Shown here: positions 14,878 to 25,019 of the stretch, one piece after another | How positions within the stretch are numbered: the stretch's first letter is position 1 | How the letters are laid out: each line of letters opens with the position of its first letter | Assembly: GCA_004796375.1 (NCBI GenBank) | Contig: QZLA01000406.1 | Span: forward strand, 1 to 36,427 | From: Desulfobacteraceae bacterium | Lineage (GTDB): Bacteria > Desulfobacterota > Desulfobacteria > Desulfobacterales > Desulfobacteraceae | Reading direction: 5' to 3' | DNA length: 36,427 nt | The notes under the pieces: model-generated | What the model was told of the DNA's origin: nothing | Seen by the model: only the letters and a program-made list of their open reading frames with translations | Database searches by the model: none | Made by a program: the position numbers and the translations under genes

Positions 14878-16782
14878 ATGATTAAATTTTCGGATCCTGA
14901 ATATCTATTTGTATTGTGGATGGTGCTGTTTGCCGCAGGCATCCTGTTTTACGGCCACAGGAAGCGGGAGCAGGTGTTGAAACGGTTCGCTTCAAGCCAG
15001 ATGCGCGCTGTCCTGGTTCCCCATTGGGACAGCCGGAAACGATGGGTAAAATCGATTCTCGTTATTCTGGCCCTGACCTGCACCATTCTTGCCCTTTCCG
15101 GTCCCCTGGCTGGATTCAAGTGGGTTAAGACCCGTCAGAAAGGGGTGGATATCATGGTGGCCTTGGACTGTTCCAGGTCCATGCTGGCCCAGGATATCAA
15201 ACCCAGCCGGTTGGAGCGGGCCAAGCGGGAGATCGTGGATCTGCTTAACATGCTGGAGTCCGACCGGGCCGGCCTGGTGGCCTTTTCCGGCCAGGCGATC
15301 CTGCAATGCCCCCTGACCCTCGACCATGAGGCGTTTCACCTGTTTTTAAAGGTACTTTCTCCTCAGTATCTGCCTGTAGGCGGCACAGACCTGACCGCAG
15401 CCATCAGCACCTGCCTGGATGCGTTTGAAAAGGACTCTGACACGGACAAGGCGATCATTCTGATCACCGATGGGGAGGACACGGTATCCGAAGTTGAAGC
15501 GGCTGCCAAGCGTGCTGCAGAAAAGGGTGTAAAGCTCTATGGTATCGGGGTCGGGAATGTTGAGGGCGCCCCCATCCCGGACAGCAGCGGCGGGTTTAAA
15601 AAAGATGATGAAGGGAATATTGTCATGTCCAAGGTGGATGAAAAGACCCTACAGAAAATCTCAGCCATTGCCGGCGGTGCTTATGTCCGATCGGTGGCCG
15701 GGGATATGGATCTGGATGCCATCTATTACACCCATATTAAGAAAAACATGGATGAGAAGACCCTGACCACCTCGAAACGCAAAGTGTGGGAAAATCGTTT
15801 TCAATGGATCCTGTTCCCGGCAGTCCTGATGCTGCTGGTTGAGCTGCTGCTTTTTGAGGGAAACGGCAAGCCCGGCCGAAGAATTTTATCCATGATGCTG
15901 TTGTTCCTTGTGATACAGTTCTCTCCTGTGCCGGCCCAGGCCTTTGTGTTTAATGCAGTTAAAAAGGGGATTGAGGCATACCAGGCCCAGCAATTCGAAC
16001 AGGCAAAAAACGACTTCATTAAAGCCCAGCTGGATGATCCGGACAACCCGAAAATTTACTATGACATCGGAACGGCGGCATATAAGAATCAGGAGTATGA
16101 TCTGGCACTTAAAAGTTTTGAAAAGGCTGCCCAGTCAAATGACCCTGAATTGGCGCACAAAGCCCTTTACAACCAGGCCAACACCCGGTACCGAATGGGA
16201 AACCTGGATGAGGCAATCAAGGACTATGAAAAGGTCCTGGAGTCATTTCCCGGGGATCAACTGGCAAAGGAAAATCTTGAATTCGTAAAGCAGCAGAAAG
16301 AGAAACAGGAACAGCAACAGCAGGAACAGCAGCAACAGCAGTCGTCATCTGATCAGGATCAGAAGAACCAGGATCAGTCCAGAATGAACCGTCAGGATCA
16401 GGGTGAGAGCAAGAAGGATTCTAAAAATTCTGAACAAGATCAACAAACCGGCAAGGAAAACCATTCATCCTCAGAAAACAGGGAACAGAACCACACAAGT
16501 CAGAAGAATAAAGACCAACAAAGTAAAGATCAGGATGCATCACCCGGTGCAGCCCCCAAAGAACAAGAGAAGCAAGGATCCGGGGAAAATCAGGATAACA
16601 CAACTGAGCCTCAACCCCAGAAAGACCGCAATGATCAGTCCATTGAAACAGGCCGGAAACAAGACGGTGAGAACGCCCAGGCTGCCCGGATGAATGAAAA
16701 CATGCTGAACCGGCTCCAGGACAAGCCGGGTCAGGCATTGATGCCCCGAACCCGTCCTCAACACATAAAAAATGACTGGTGA
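14878..16782 (+). CDS. batB: BatB-BatC fusion: vWA, TPR and Gln-rich tail
   Basis: 634 residues from ATG 14878. A GTG at 14869 would add three residues, but the ATG matches BatB N-termini (MIKFSDPEYLF) and follows AGGTGGG. Order: two helices (8-25, 56-74), vWA domain (about 88-300) with MIDAS DCSRS (Asp97, Ser99, Ser101) and 'LITDGED', a helix near 304-321, a second hydrophobic segment (about 333-352), TPR repeats (about 354-460) and a low-complexity Gln/Asn/Ser/Asp tail (470-620). In many bacteria the TPR part is the separate BatC, so this is a fusion. The disordered tail is typical of BatC. It overlaps batD if that starts at 16772. Confidence 0.9.
   Translation: MIKFSDPEYLFVLWMVLFAAGILFYGHRKREQVLKRFASSQMRAVLVPHWDSRKRWVKSILVILALTCTILALSGPLAGFKWVKTRQKGVDIMVALDCSRSMLAQDIKPSRLERAKREIVDLLNMLESDRAGLVAFSGQAILQCPLTLDHEAFHLFLKVLSPQYLPVGGTDLTAAISTCLDAFEKDSDTDKAIILITDGEDTVSEVEAAAKRAAEKGVKLYGIGVGNVEGAPIPDSSGGFKKDDEGNIVMSKVDEKTLQKISAIAGGAYVRSVAGDMDLDAIYYTHIKKNMDEKTLTTSKRKVWENRFQWILFPAVLMLLVELLLFEGNGKPGRRILSMMLLFLVIQFSPVPAQAFVFNAVKKGIEAYQAQQFEQAKNDFIKAQLDDPDNPKIYYDIGTAAYKNQEYDLALKSFEKAAQSNDPELAHKALYNQANTRYRMGNLDEAIKDYEKVLESFPGDQLAKENLEFVKQQKEKQEQQQQEQQQQQSSSDQDQKNQDQSRMNRQDQGESKKDSKNSEQDQQTGKENHSSSENREQNHTSQKNKDQQSKDQDASPGAAPKEQEKQGSGENQDNTTEPQPQKDRNDQSIETGRKQDGENAQAARMNENMLNRLQDKPGQALMPRTRPQHIKNDW
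16306..16341 (+). repeat. CAG/CAA glutamine-codon repeat
   Basis: A short run of mixed CAG, CAA and GAA codons encoding glutamine with occasional glutamate inside the BatB-BatC tail. It is a low-complexity coding repeat that could vary in length by slippage. Confidence 0.6.
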
Positions 16783-16789
16783 TGCCGAT

Positions 16790-19255
16790 ATGACAACACG
16801 TGTGTTTTTTATCATGATCCTGATCCTGGTTTTTCCGGCTGCCGCATTTGCGCTGAGCGCCACTGTTCAGGTGGACCAGAATTCAATCACCCTTGAGGAC
16901 GTGATCCTGATGCAGGTGACCGTGGATGAGGATGATGTGACGGTCGATACTTCCGGTATTGATGATTTCAAGGTCAGGGGCGCCGGGAGCAGTACCAATA
17001 TCAGTATTATCAACGGCAGTTACCAGAAAAAAATCATCTACCAGTATCAGTTGACGCCCAAAAAGACGGGTGATCTCTTGATACCGTCTCTTCGTGTGAG
17101 TTCGGACAAAACCGCTGTTGTGACTGAAGCGGTTACCATTACGGTAACCAAAGCCGACGAGGTTCAGGCAGATAAAAAAGATATTTTTGCCACGGCCGAG
17201 ATCAGTGCCGATCGACTGGTCATGGGGCAGCAGGCCGTGTATACATTCAGGCTGTATTCTGCGGTTCGATTTCAACGGGCGTCTCTTAGCGAACCCTCTT
17301 TCAGGGGATTCCACGCCAAAGCCGCCGGGGACAGAAAAGATTATACCCGGCGGATCAACGGGCGGGTGTACAATGTTTCGGAGTTGAATTTTTTAATTAT
17401 TCCCCAGCAGACGGGCCGTGTTGAGATCGAGCCGGCTGCGGTAGATGCCGCTGTAATTGTAAAAAGTAAACGTGATCCCTTTGGGTCTCCCTTTTTCAAT
17501 GACAGCTTTTTTTCTTCTCACAGGACCAGACCGGTCCGGGTACTGACCGATCCGTTAACGGTTCATGTGGATCCCCTGCCTCCCTACAATGGTGTACACT
17601 CGCCATCAGGCCTGGTGGGTGATTTTTCACTATCGGCCAGCATGGATCAGACCGATCTCAGGGTGGGCGACTCGGCAACGCTGACGGTCAGAATCACCGG
17701 TACCGGTAATGTCATGGATGCGCCTGTTCTGTCACCTGTGTTGGATGTAGACCGGTTCAAGGCGTATGATGATACACCTGTCGAAGAGATCCAGATCTCG
17801 GCCGAGGGGTATACCGGATTCAAGGAGTTTAAAAAAGCCATCGTACCGGTGACTTCCGGTGATTTTTCCATTGCGCCCGTCACCTTGACCTATTTTGATA
17901 TCCACACCTTTTCCTATAAAACGATACAGACCCAGGGGTTCCAGCTCAGGGTGGAACCGTCCCAGACTGAAGTGACGGTTGAACCGGTCATTAGTCAGAA
18001 TACACTGCCCGCACTGAAGAAAAAAAGTGTGACCTTTGAGCAGAAGGACATCCTAACGATCAAGCAAAGCCTCAAGACGATTGAGCATCAGCAAAAGCTT
18101 GGTTTTGCATGGTTCTGTTTCTGGATCCTGCTCCCTGCGGTGATATTTGCAGGTTTCCGGGCAGCACGTGCATTCATTTCCAGAACACCGGATACGGCCC
18201 AGGTCATGGAGAATCGATCAAAAGACAGGTTGAAGAAGGCCGAGGCTTTCAAAGCGTATGATCTTGAATTTCTGGCCTGCCTCTATAGTGCCCTGATCAG
18301 TAAAATATATGCAAAAGCGAAGTCCACGGGTGAAAGCCTGACCTGCGAGGAGGCAGCCGGGATCCTGACCCGTGAAGGCACACCTTCTGAGACCGTGAAC
18401 CGGGTGACCGAATTGATCGATTCCATTGAAGCGGCAAAGTTCGGAGGTAAATCGGTGGACCAGTCCCTGGGAAAAACGCTGCTGGACAGGACCAAAGACA
18501 CCATCAAACTGCTGGGCGTTGCGATTCTGGCCTGTGTTTTGATCGGTTTTTCTCCCGGGCAGGGACTGGCAGACGAGAAGGCCGCCCAATTCCTTGACGG
18601 GGTCAAGCACTATCAGAACCATGAGTATGATCAGGCGATTCAGGCATTTGAGGCACTTGTTGATCAAGGGGTCGTCAATGGTGATCTGTACTATAACCTG
18701 GGTAACGCTTACCTGAGAACGGATCAAACCGGCCGGGCCATTCTGTGGTATGAACGTGCCAGGCGATGGATACCCAATGACCCGGATCTGATTTTTAACC
18801 TGAACCATGCCAATACCCTGATCATAGACAAGGTGGATGACACACAGGTGACGCTGTCCGATATTTTCCTGTTCTGGATGAAATACCTTCCCCTCAACGC
18901 CATTCAGGTGATTGCCATTGGTCTGTCCATCATTTTTTTCGGACTTTGCATTGTCCTGACGCTGCTTGGGAAAAACCCGCTGAAAACCACGGGAACCCTG
19001 CTGTTGTCCCTACTGATTCTCTGCCTGTGCCTGGCCTGTTATGATTACTGGAACGGGGCTTCTCTAAACGAAGCGGTCGTGGTCGCTGAAAAAGTAACGG
19101 TCCGGTCCGGATTGTCTGAAGACGCCGCAGTCCTTTTTGAGCTTCATGCCGGAACAAAAGTCACGATCCGGCAGTCCCACCCGACCCATCTGAAAATCAT
19201 GTTTTCAAAGGATAAGATCGGATGGGTCAAGCTCTCAGAAGTTATTCCGATTTAG
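16790..19255 (+). CDS. batD: BatD-BatE fusion: beta-domain, TPR and SH3-like domain
   Basis: 821 residues from ATG 16790, or 827 from ATG 16772; neither has a clear ribosome binding site, and 16790 gives the shorter signal-peptide n-region (MTTRVFF...). After the signal peptide, residues about 22-430 are the BatD beta-rich periplasmic part ('QVDQNSITLEDVILMQVTV', 'IIYQYQLTPKKTGDLLIPSL'). A helix (437-462), a helical linker, a second signal-like segment (572-594), TPR repeats (600-677, 'DLYYNLGNAYL'), two helices (701-754) and a C-terminal SH3-like domain (762-820, 'VTVRSGLSEDAAVLFELHAG...GWVKLSEV') follow. The TPR-SH3 half corresponds to BatE, separate in other genomes. The last gene of the operon, it overlaps the convergent dppF by 14 bp. 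Confidence 0.88.
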   Translation: MTTRVFFIMILILVFPAAAFALSATVQVDQNSITLEDVILMQVTVDEDDVTVDTSGIDDFKVRGAGSSTNISIINGSYQKKIIYQYQLTPKKTGDLLIPSLRVSSDKTAVVTEAVTITVTKADEVQADKKDIFATAEISADRLVMGQQAVYTFRLYSAVRFQRASLSEPSFRGFHAKAAGDRKDYTRRINGRVYNVSELNFLIIPQQTGRVEIEPAAVDAAVIVKSKRDPFGSPFFNDSFFSSHRTRPVRVLTDPLTVHVDPLPPYNGVHSPSGLVGDFSLSASMDQTDLRVGDSATLTVRITGTGNVMDAPVLSPVLDVDRFKAYDDTPVEEIQISAEGYTGFKEFKKAIVPVTSGDFSIAPVTLTYFDIHTFSYKTIQTQGFQLRVEPSQTEVTVEPVISQNTLPALKKKSVTFEQKDILTIKQSLKTIEHQQKLGFAWFCFWILLPAVIFAGFRAARAFISRTPDTAQVMENRSKDRLKKAEAFKAYDLEFLACLYSALISKIYAKAKSTGESLTCEEAAGILTREGTPSETVNRVTELIDSIEAAKFGGKSVDQSLGKTLLDRTKDTIKLLGVAILACVLIGFSPGQGLADEKAAQFLDGVKHYQNHEYDQAIQAFEALVDQGVVNGDLYYNLGNAYLRTDQTGRAILWYERARRWIPNDPDLIFNLNHANTLIIDKVDDTQVTLSDIFLFWMKYLPLNAIQVIAIGLSIIFFGLCIVLTLLGKNPLKTTGTLLLSLLILCLCLACYDYWNGASLNEAVVVAEKVTVRSGLSEDAAVLFELHAGTKVTIRQSHPTHLKIMFSKDKIGWVKLSEVIPI

Positions 19256-20231
19256 CAAAGAAGCAGGCCGCGAACTGCCCGGGTTGATGTTCCATCAGTT
19301 TGGGCTCCTCTTTGCTGCAGACGTCCCGTTTTATGGGGCACCGCGTATGAAACCGGCAGCCCGGGGGTGGATTGATGGGGCTGGGGACATCCCCTGAAAT
19401 TGGAAGCGATTGCCGTTTATACGTCGGATCCGGCATGGGGGATGATGACAGCAGCGCTTTGGTATAGGGGTGAAGCGGATTCTGATAAAGTTTTTCAGAA
19501 GCGGCGGATTCCACGATTTTTCCTAAATACATGACAGCCACCCTGTCGGAGATGTACTCTACCACATGAAGATCGTGGGAGATAAACAGATAGGTCAGGT
19601 TAAACTGCTCCTGAAGATCTTTTAGCAGGTTGATGACCTGTGCCTGTATCGATACATCCAGGGCAGATACTGCCTCATCACAGACAATAAACTCCGGCTT
19701 GAGTGCAATGGCCCGGGCAATGCCGATGCGCTGTCGCTGGCCGCCCGAGAACTGGTGGGGGTAGCGGCGCATATGCTCCTTGCCCAGCCCCACGGTTTCA
19801 AGGATCTGTTCTACCGCGTCATTTCGTTGGGAGCGGCTTTTCATACCGTGCACCAAAAGGGGTTCGCCAATGATCTGGGAGATCGATTTTCTCGGGTTCA
19901 GAGAGGAGAACGGATCCTGAAAAATGATCTGCATTTTTTTCCGCAGCTGACGCATGGTTTCCGGGTCCGTGTTCTGGATTTCCTGGCCCTGGAAGCTGAC
20001 CGTACCCGAGGTGGGACGCTCAAGTTGAAGAATGGTCCGGCCCAGTGTAGATTTCCCACAGCCGGATTCTCCCACAAGGCCCAGGGTTTCTCCTTGCCTG
20101 ATGGTCAGATTGACATCATCCACCGCTTTTACAGAAGCGATCTCCTTTAACAGAACACCTCCCTTGATGGGATAATACTTGACCAGGTTATCGACAGTTA
20201 CCAGGGGATTTGTATGTTGTGCATCATGCAT
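19242..20231 (-). CDS. dppF: Peptide ABC transporter ATPase (DppF/OppF type)
   Basis: 329 residues. Walker A is GESGCGKST, the ABC signature is FSGGQRQR and Walker B is '[12 protein letters not shown]', with an H-loop at '[13 protein letters not shown]'. The C-terminal oligopeptide-transporter extension carries '[17 protein letters not shown]' and a later Cys. It is the second of two ATPases that drive dipeptide/oligopeptide import. Its start overlaps the end of dppD by 8 bp, and its stop overlaps the convergent batD end. Substrate class (dipeptide, oligopeptide or nickel chelate) cannot be fixed from sequence alone. Confidence 0.92.
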   Translation of the reverse strand: MHDAQHTNPLVTVDNLVKYYPIKGGVLLKEIASVKAVDDVNLTIRQGETLGLVGESGCGKSTLGRTILQLERPTSGTVSFQGQEIQNTDPETMRQLRKKMQIIFQDPFSSLNPRKSISQIIGEPLLVHGMKSRSQRNDAVEQILETVGLGKEHMRRYPHQFSGGQRQRIGIARAIALKPEFIVCDEAVSALDVSIQAQVINLLKDLQEQFNLTYLFISHDLHVVEYISDRVAVMYLGKIVESAASEKLYQNPLHPYTKALLSSSPMPDPTYKRQSLPISGDVPSPINPPPGCRFHTRCPIKRDVCSKEEPKLMEHQPGQFAACFFAKSE

Positions 20232-21198
20232 ATTTCAGGCACCGTGTTAAATGGTTATCTCCAAGATTGTAAATATCCGGGGCAATGGTTTTACAGTCCT
20301 CAAACACATCCGGGCAGCGGTTGGAAAAGCTGCATCCCCGGGGGAGATTGAACAGGGAGGGTACAGATCCTTTAATCGTCTGCAGCCGTTCGTTTTCCAT
20401 ATTTTTACCCAGAACCGGGATCGATTCCATCAACCCGATGGTGTAGGGGTGTCTGGGTTTGGCGAAAAGGGTGTGGACATCTGCAAATTCCACGATTTTG
20501 CCTGCATACATGACTGCCACCATTTGGGCCATTTCTGCAATCACACCGAGATCATGGGTAATAAACAAAATGGCAGCACCGGTTTCCGACTTGAGCCGGT
20601 TCATCAGGTCCAGGATCTGGGCCTGTATGGTGACATCAAGGGCGGTGGTTGGCTCATCAGCGATCATGAGCCGGGGATTGCAGGCAAGTGCCATGGCAAT
20701 CATGACCCGCTGCCGCATGCCGCCGCTCATCTGGTGGGGATACTCCCTGAGTCGTGTGACCGGATCAGGAATCCCGACCAATTGAAACATTTCCACGACC
20801 CGGTCCTTGAGTTCCTGTTTGGTTATGCGTTTATGCAGCTGGATGACCTCGGCGACCTGATCCCCTACCGTAAATACCGGGTTCAGTGATGTCATGGGTT
20901 CCTGAAAAATCATGGAGATCCGGTTGCCTCGGATATCCCTCATCTTTGACTCACTGGCCCTGACCAGATCAATGTCATCAAACAGGATCTGGCCGCCCAC
21001 AATTTTTCCGGGCGGTTCAGGAATCAGGCGCATGATGGAATGGGCGGTAACACTTTTTCCGCAGCCGGATTCCCCTACCAGACCCAGTGTCTGCCCGGGT
21101 TCTATGGTAAGGCTTACGTTATCCACGGCCTTGGCAATCCGGTCCCGGACATGAAAATGGGTTCTTAATTCGTTGATTTCAATCAGATGGTTACTCAT
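20224..21198 (-). CDS. dppD: Peptide ABC transporter ATPase (DppD/OppD type)
   Basis: 324 residues. Walker [10 protein letters not shown], signature MSGGMRQR, Walker B '[12 protein letters not shown]' and H-loop '[14 protein letters not shown]' are complete. The C-terminal extension has '[22 protein letters not shown]', the cysteine pattern found in this transporter subfamily, where it can hold an Fe-S cluster. It starts 2 bp after dppC, so the pair is translated together. It forms the ATPase heterodimer with DppF. Confidence 0.93.
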   Translation of the reverse strand: MSNHLIEINELRTHFHVRDRIAKAVDNVSLTIEPGQTLGLVGESGCGKSVTAHSIMRLIPEPPGKIVGGQILFDDIDLVRASESKMRDIRGNRISMIFQEPMTSLNPVFTVGDQVAEVIQLHKRITKQELKDRVVEMFQLVGIPDPVTRLREYPHQMSGGMRQRVMIAMALACNPRLMIADEPTTALDVTIQAQILDLMNRLKSETGAAILFITHDLGVIAEMAQMVAVMYAGKIVEFADVHTLFAKPRHPYTIGLMESIPVLGKNMENERLQTIKGSVPSLFNLPRGCSFSNRCPDVFEDCKTIAPDIYNLGDNHLTRCLKYA

Positions 21199-21200
21199 GG

Positions 21201-22094
21201 TTAATCCCTCAGACGAGGATCAAGTGCATCCCTTAATCCGTCCCCAAGTAAGTTGAATCCTAAAACAGCGAACAAGATAGCAAGGCCGGGCAGCGTCATG
21301 ACCCATGAGGCTCTCAGGATCAGGGACCGGCTCTGGGCGATCATGGCCCCCCATTCGGGCGTGGGTGGCTGTGCGCCTAGTCCAAGGAAACTCAAAGCAG
21401 CCGCATCCAGGATGGCGCTGGCAAAGCTCAGGGTGGTCTGTACGATCAAGGGGCCCAGACAGTTGGGCAGGATGGCCAGGAAGATAATCCTGAACTCCTT
21501 GGCACCAATGGCCTTGGCCGCAGTGACATAGTCCTTCTCACACTCCTCAAGGACACTGCCCCGGACAATCCGGGCAAACCGGGGGATATAGGTGATACCA
21601 ATGGCCACCATGGCGTTTCTCAGGCTGGGGCCAAGATAGGCAACAATGACAATGGCCAGGAGGATGTACGGAAAGGACAGGATGATATCCATGATCCGCA
21701 TGGTGATATTGTCCAGCCGTCCCTTCTTGTATCCTGAAATGCAACCGATCAATGTGCCGAAAACAAAGGCCAGACTGACCGATATGACCGATACGATCAA
21801 TGAGATCCGGGCACCGTAAATCAGCCGGGACAGGATATCACGGCCCAGGTCGTCCGTACCCAGGAGATATTGGGTTGTGCCCCCCTCATGCCAAATCGGC
21901 GGTTTGAGCTGGTCATACAAAGAGGTTTCCAAAGGATCATGGGGGGAGATATAGGGCGCGAACAGGGCGGCCAGGATAAAAACAGCAATGATGATCAGGC
22001 CGGCGATGGCGGTTTTATTCCGCCACAACTGACTGAGCTGTTCCAGCATGGGATGCCGGTCCATGGGGTCTTTATTTTTAGTTTTCTCGTCCAT
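21201..22094 (-). CDS. dppC: Peptide ABC transporter permease (DppC/OppC type)
   Basis: 297 residues with six predicted helices after a cytosolic N-terminus. The typical OppC N-terminal segment ('[15 protein letters not shown]...[21 protein letters not shown]') is present, and the EAA coupling loop is '[23 protein letters not shown]'. The C-terminus ends '[16 protein letters not shown]', standard for the family. It lies 31 bp downstream of dppB. Confidence 0.94.
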   Translation of the reverse strand: MDEKTKNKDPMDRHPMLEQLSQLWRNKTAIAGLIIIAVFILAALFAPYISPHDPLETSLYDQLKPPIWHEGGTTQYLLGTDDLGRDILSRLIYGARISLIVSVISVSLAFVFGTLIGCISGYKKGRLDNITMRIMDIILSFPYILLAIVIVAYLGPSLRNAMVAIGITYIPRFARIVRGSVLEECEKDYVTAAKAIGAKEFRIIFLAILPNCLGPLIVQTTLSFASAILDAAALSFLGLGAQPPTPEWGAMIAQSRSLILRASWVMTLPGLAILFAVLGFNLLGDGLRDALDPRLRD

Positions 22095-22125
22095 AGTTGA
22101 ATAGAAATGCTTTCATTTGGGGTTG

Positions 22126-23130
22126 CTACCGGATACTGATTTTTGGGTTGATCACGGCGTAGAGCAGGTCGACAAAGAGATTGATCACAATAAATATGGT
22201 GGCAATGATCAGTGTGCCGCCTTGAATCACCATGTAATCTCTCTGCATGACCGCGTCATACATCCATTTTCCCACCCCGGGCCAGGCAAAGATGGTTTCG
22301 GTCAGGATGGCGCCGCACAGCAGCACGCCAAATTGCAGACCGATGGTGGTAACAACAGGGATCAGGGCATTTCTCAAGGCATGTTTGTAAACCACCTTGA
22401 ACTTGGAGAGCCCTTTGGCCTTCGCTGTCTTGATATAATCCTGGCGAAGAACCTCCAGCATGCTGGACCGGGTCATACGGGCAATGATTGCCGTGGGGAT
22501 CGTGCTCAGGGTCACCGAGGGCATGATCAGATGCCACAGTGCATCCTTAAGTGCCAACCAGTTTTTGGTCAGGATGGCATCAATCACATAAAAGTTGGTG
22601 ATGACCTCCAGGGTGGTGGCCACACTCAGTCTTCCTGAAATAGGCAGCCATCCCAGGTTGACCGAGAAAAACAGCATGAGCACCAACCCCAGCCAGAATA
22701 TGGGCATGGAGACCCCGGCCAGGGCCCCGAGCATACTCAGGTAATCAAAGATAGAATACTGCTTTGTGGCGGATATGATACCCAGTACCACACCGAACAC
22801 ACAGGAGAGAAACAGGGCACATACAGCCAGCTCCATGGTGGCCGGAAACCGCTGTTTAATTTCAATCCAGACCTTCTGGCGGGTGAAAATCGTTTCTCCC
22901 AAATCCCCCTTCATCAGCCGTTTCATGAACATGCCGTACTGTACATGCAGCGGCTCGTTCAGACCGAGGTGCTCACGGACCTCCTGCAATGATTTTTCCG
23001 TGGCCCGTTCACCCAGGAGCAGTTCTGCCGGATCCCCGGGTGTCAGGCGAAGCATGAGAAAAACGATCAGGGATACCCCTAAAAGTGTGGGGACAAGAAT
23101 AAAGAGACGTCGGATAATGTATGCAAACAT
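22126..23130 (-). CDS. dppB: Peptide ABC transporter permease (DppB/OppB type)
   Basis: 334 residues with six predicted helices. N-terminal 'IIRRLFILVPTLLGVSLIVFLMLRLTPGDPAELLLG' and the EAA loop 'YIKTAKAKGLSKFKVVYKHALRN' identify an OppB-type permease. The ATG at 23130 has almost no Shine-Dalgarno sequence (ATGTAAAAAATT precedes it), and a long hairpin lies just upstream, so this gene is likely expressed at a lower level than the binding protein. Confidence 0.94.
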   Translation of the reverse strand: MFAYIIRRLFILVPTLLGVSLIVFLMLRLTPGDPAELLLGERATEKSLQEVREHLGLNEPLHVQYGMFMKRLMKGDLGETIFTRQKVWIEIKQRFPATMELAVCALFLSCVFGVVLGIISATKQYSIFDYLSMLGALAGVSMPIFWLGLVLMLFFSVNLGWLPISGRLSVATTLEVITNFYVIDAILTKNWLALKDALWHLIMPSVTLSTIPTAIIARMTRSSMLEVLRQDYIKTAKAKGLSKFKVVYKHALRNALIPVVTTIGLQFGVLLCGAILTETIFAWPGVGKWMYDAVMQRDYMVIQGGTLIIATIFIVINLFVDLLYAVINPKISIR

Positions 23131-23150
23131 AATTTTTTACATTGCTGGGT

Positions 23151-23185
23151 AGAGAAAGGGGAGCTTTAAAAGCTCCCCTTTCTCT
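23151..23185 (-). promoter_or_regulatory. Intercistronic perfect hairpin between dppA and dppB
   Basis: 17-nt arms (23151-23167 and 23169-23185) are exact reverse complements around a single central base; in practice the AU-rich centre would open into a small loop. The GC core is GGGGAGC/GCTCCCC. It starts 8 bp past the binding-protein stop and is followed by no U-tract on the minus strand. It resembles mRNA-stabilising or partially attenuating stems found behind abundant binding-protein genes. Confidence 0.65.
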
Positions 23186-23193
23186 ATGGGTTG

Positions 23194-24798
23194 TTATTTA
23201 AATGATACGTTTTTCAGTCTTACGCTTCCGGTGGGATGCAGTTTGAAGTTTTCCACATTCTTAGTGGCCGGCCAGATCACGGTTGAGTGTGCAATGGGGA
23301 TGGCGCCGACTTCATCAAAAATAACCTGCAGGGCTTTTTCATAAATCTTGGTTCTTTCGCCCTGGTCAATGGTGGTTTTACCCTTGATCATCAGGTTGTG
23401 GTACTCATCGTTGTGCCACTGGGTCCGGATGGAAGGGGAGGCCAGTCCGTCAAACAGAACCGCCAGGAAGTTGTCCGGATCACCATTGTCACCGGTCCAT
23501 CCCAGCTGGAACAGATCCATGTCTTCAGGCTGTTCTCTTTGTTTTTTCAGGTAGGTTCCCCAGTCATAGGAAACAATTCTGGCTTTGATGCCGATTTTAG
23601 ACAGGTCAGATACCATGGCCACACCGACTTTAAGCCCTTCGGGGTTGTAAGGACGGGGAACCGGCATGGACCACAGGGTGATCTCTCCAAGGCCTTCACC
23701 ATCTTTGAACCCGGCTTTTTCAAGTTCTTTTTTGGCCAGTTCTACATCATAGGCAAATCCCGGGATGCTGGTGTTGTAACCCCACATGGTCGGCGGGATC
23801 GGGTTTTTGGCAACCTGGCCCATACCCTGATAAATGTTGTCCACAATGGCTTTCCTGTTCAGTGCGTGGGCAACGGCCTTTCTCAGGTGAACGTTGCTTT
23901 TCCAGGGTTCCTTGGTGTGGTTGAAAGAAAGGTAACCCACGTTCATTCCCGGCTGGGAGATGAGCTGAAGGTTGGGATCCTTTTTGGCCAGGGGGATATC
24001 TGCCGGGTTGGGGAACTGACAGATATTGATATTGCCGGTTTTCAGTTCCAGGAAACGTACCGAGTTTTCCGGAATGGCCCTGAATATGACTTTATCAAAA
24101 TAGGGGCCGCCTGCTTTGTCCCAGTATTTTGCAAATTTTTCGAGGATTATTTTATCATCTTTTACCCAGGAGACGAACTTGAACGGACCGGTTCCCACCG
24201 GTTTTCTTAAGAACTCTTTGGGATTGGCAAGGAACGCCGTCGGGCTGATGATATCGGCAAAGTCCATACCCATGTTGGCCAGGAACGGTGCTTCAACCCG
24301 TTTGAGCTTGAAAACAACTGTGTACTCATCAACGGCCTCAATGGAGCCGATGGTGTCGTCCATTTCCATGGATACCCAGTATTCCGGAGTTCTTTCCTGC
24401 TCAGGAATATCAAACCCTTTGCCCATGAACTTTACATTTCTTGATTTCATCATCCTGCCGATGGAGAATACAACGGCATTGGCATTGAATGGTGTACCGT
24501 CATGGAATACAACCCCTTTTCTCAGATGGAATGTATAGGTCAGGCCATCAGAGGAGATATCCCAGGATTCGGCAAGTCCCGGTTCAAGAGCGGTGGATTC
24601 GTCCTTGTAAAATACCAGGGCTTCAAAAATGTTGTCACAGACCATGAATGAGTTACCATCGGTTTCATATGCAGGGTCCAGCCCCACAGAGTCACCACCA
24701 CGGCCGAAAACGAATGTGCCGCCGCTTTTTTGAGCCGCAAACACGGTACCGGTAAATAATACACACAACAGTGTAAATAAAATACCTAACTTTTTCAT
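23194..24798 (-). CDS. dppA: Peptide-binding protein of ABC transporter (SBP_bac_5, DppA-like)
   Basis: 534 residues. The ATG at 24798 is chosen because a very strong AGGAGGGAGG precedes it and a signal peptide begins there (MKKLGILFTLLCVLF..., cleavage after about residue 21). The frame stays open upstream but without a ribosome binding site. Family 5 signatures are 'GLDPAYETDGNSFMVCDNIFEALV', 'LEPGLAESWDISSDGLTYTFHLRKGVVFHDGTPF' and 'RKAVAHALNRKAIVDNIYQG', all as in DppA/OppA. It captures peptides in the periplasm for DppBCDF, encoded next. It is divergent from the M20 peptidase, which could process the imported peptides. Confidence 0.93.
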   Translation of the reverse strand: MKKLGILFTLLCVLFTGTVFAAQKSGGTFVFGRGGDSVGLDPAYETDGNSFMVCDNIFEALVFYKDESTALEPGLAESWDISSDGLTYTFHLRKGVVFHDGTPFNANAVVFSIGRMMKSRNVKFMGKGFDIPEQERTPEYWVSMEMDDTIGSIEAVDEYTVVFKLKRVEAPFLANMGMDFADIISPTAFLANPKEFLRKPVGTGPFKFVSWVKDDKIILEKFAKYWDKAGGPYFDKVIFRAIPENSVRFLELKTGNINICQFPNPADIPLAKKDPNLQLISQPGMNVGYLSFNHTKEPWKSNVHLRKAVAHALNRKAIVDNIYQGMGQVAKNPIPPTMWGYNTSIPGFAYDVELAKKELEKAGFKDGEGLGEITLWSMPVPRPYNPEGLKVGVAMVSDLSKIGIKARIVSYDWGTYLKKQREQPEDMDLFQLGWTGDNGDPDNFLAVLFDGLASPSIRTQWHNDEYHNLMIKGKTTIDQGERTKIYEKALQVIFDEVGAIPIAHSTVIWPATKNVENFKLHPTGSVRLKNVSFK

Positions 24799-25019
24799 CC
24801 TCCCTCCTTTTGAATCGGAATAAAAATAATGTGGTTTTTCATCAAACCATTTCTTTAGCCTTTGTTGCCTAATAACAATGATTTTAAGCAAAGTCAAAGC
24901 AATTTGACGGTTTATTAGGTCAATATGGCGATATGGTTATAATTCTGATTTTCATTTGGTTTCAGATGTAATAATATAAAATTTTTAATTCCCAAATTAT
25001 TAGAAGATTAAGTAGTAAA

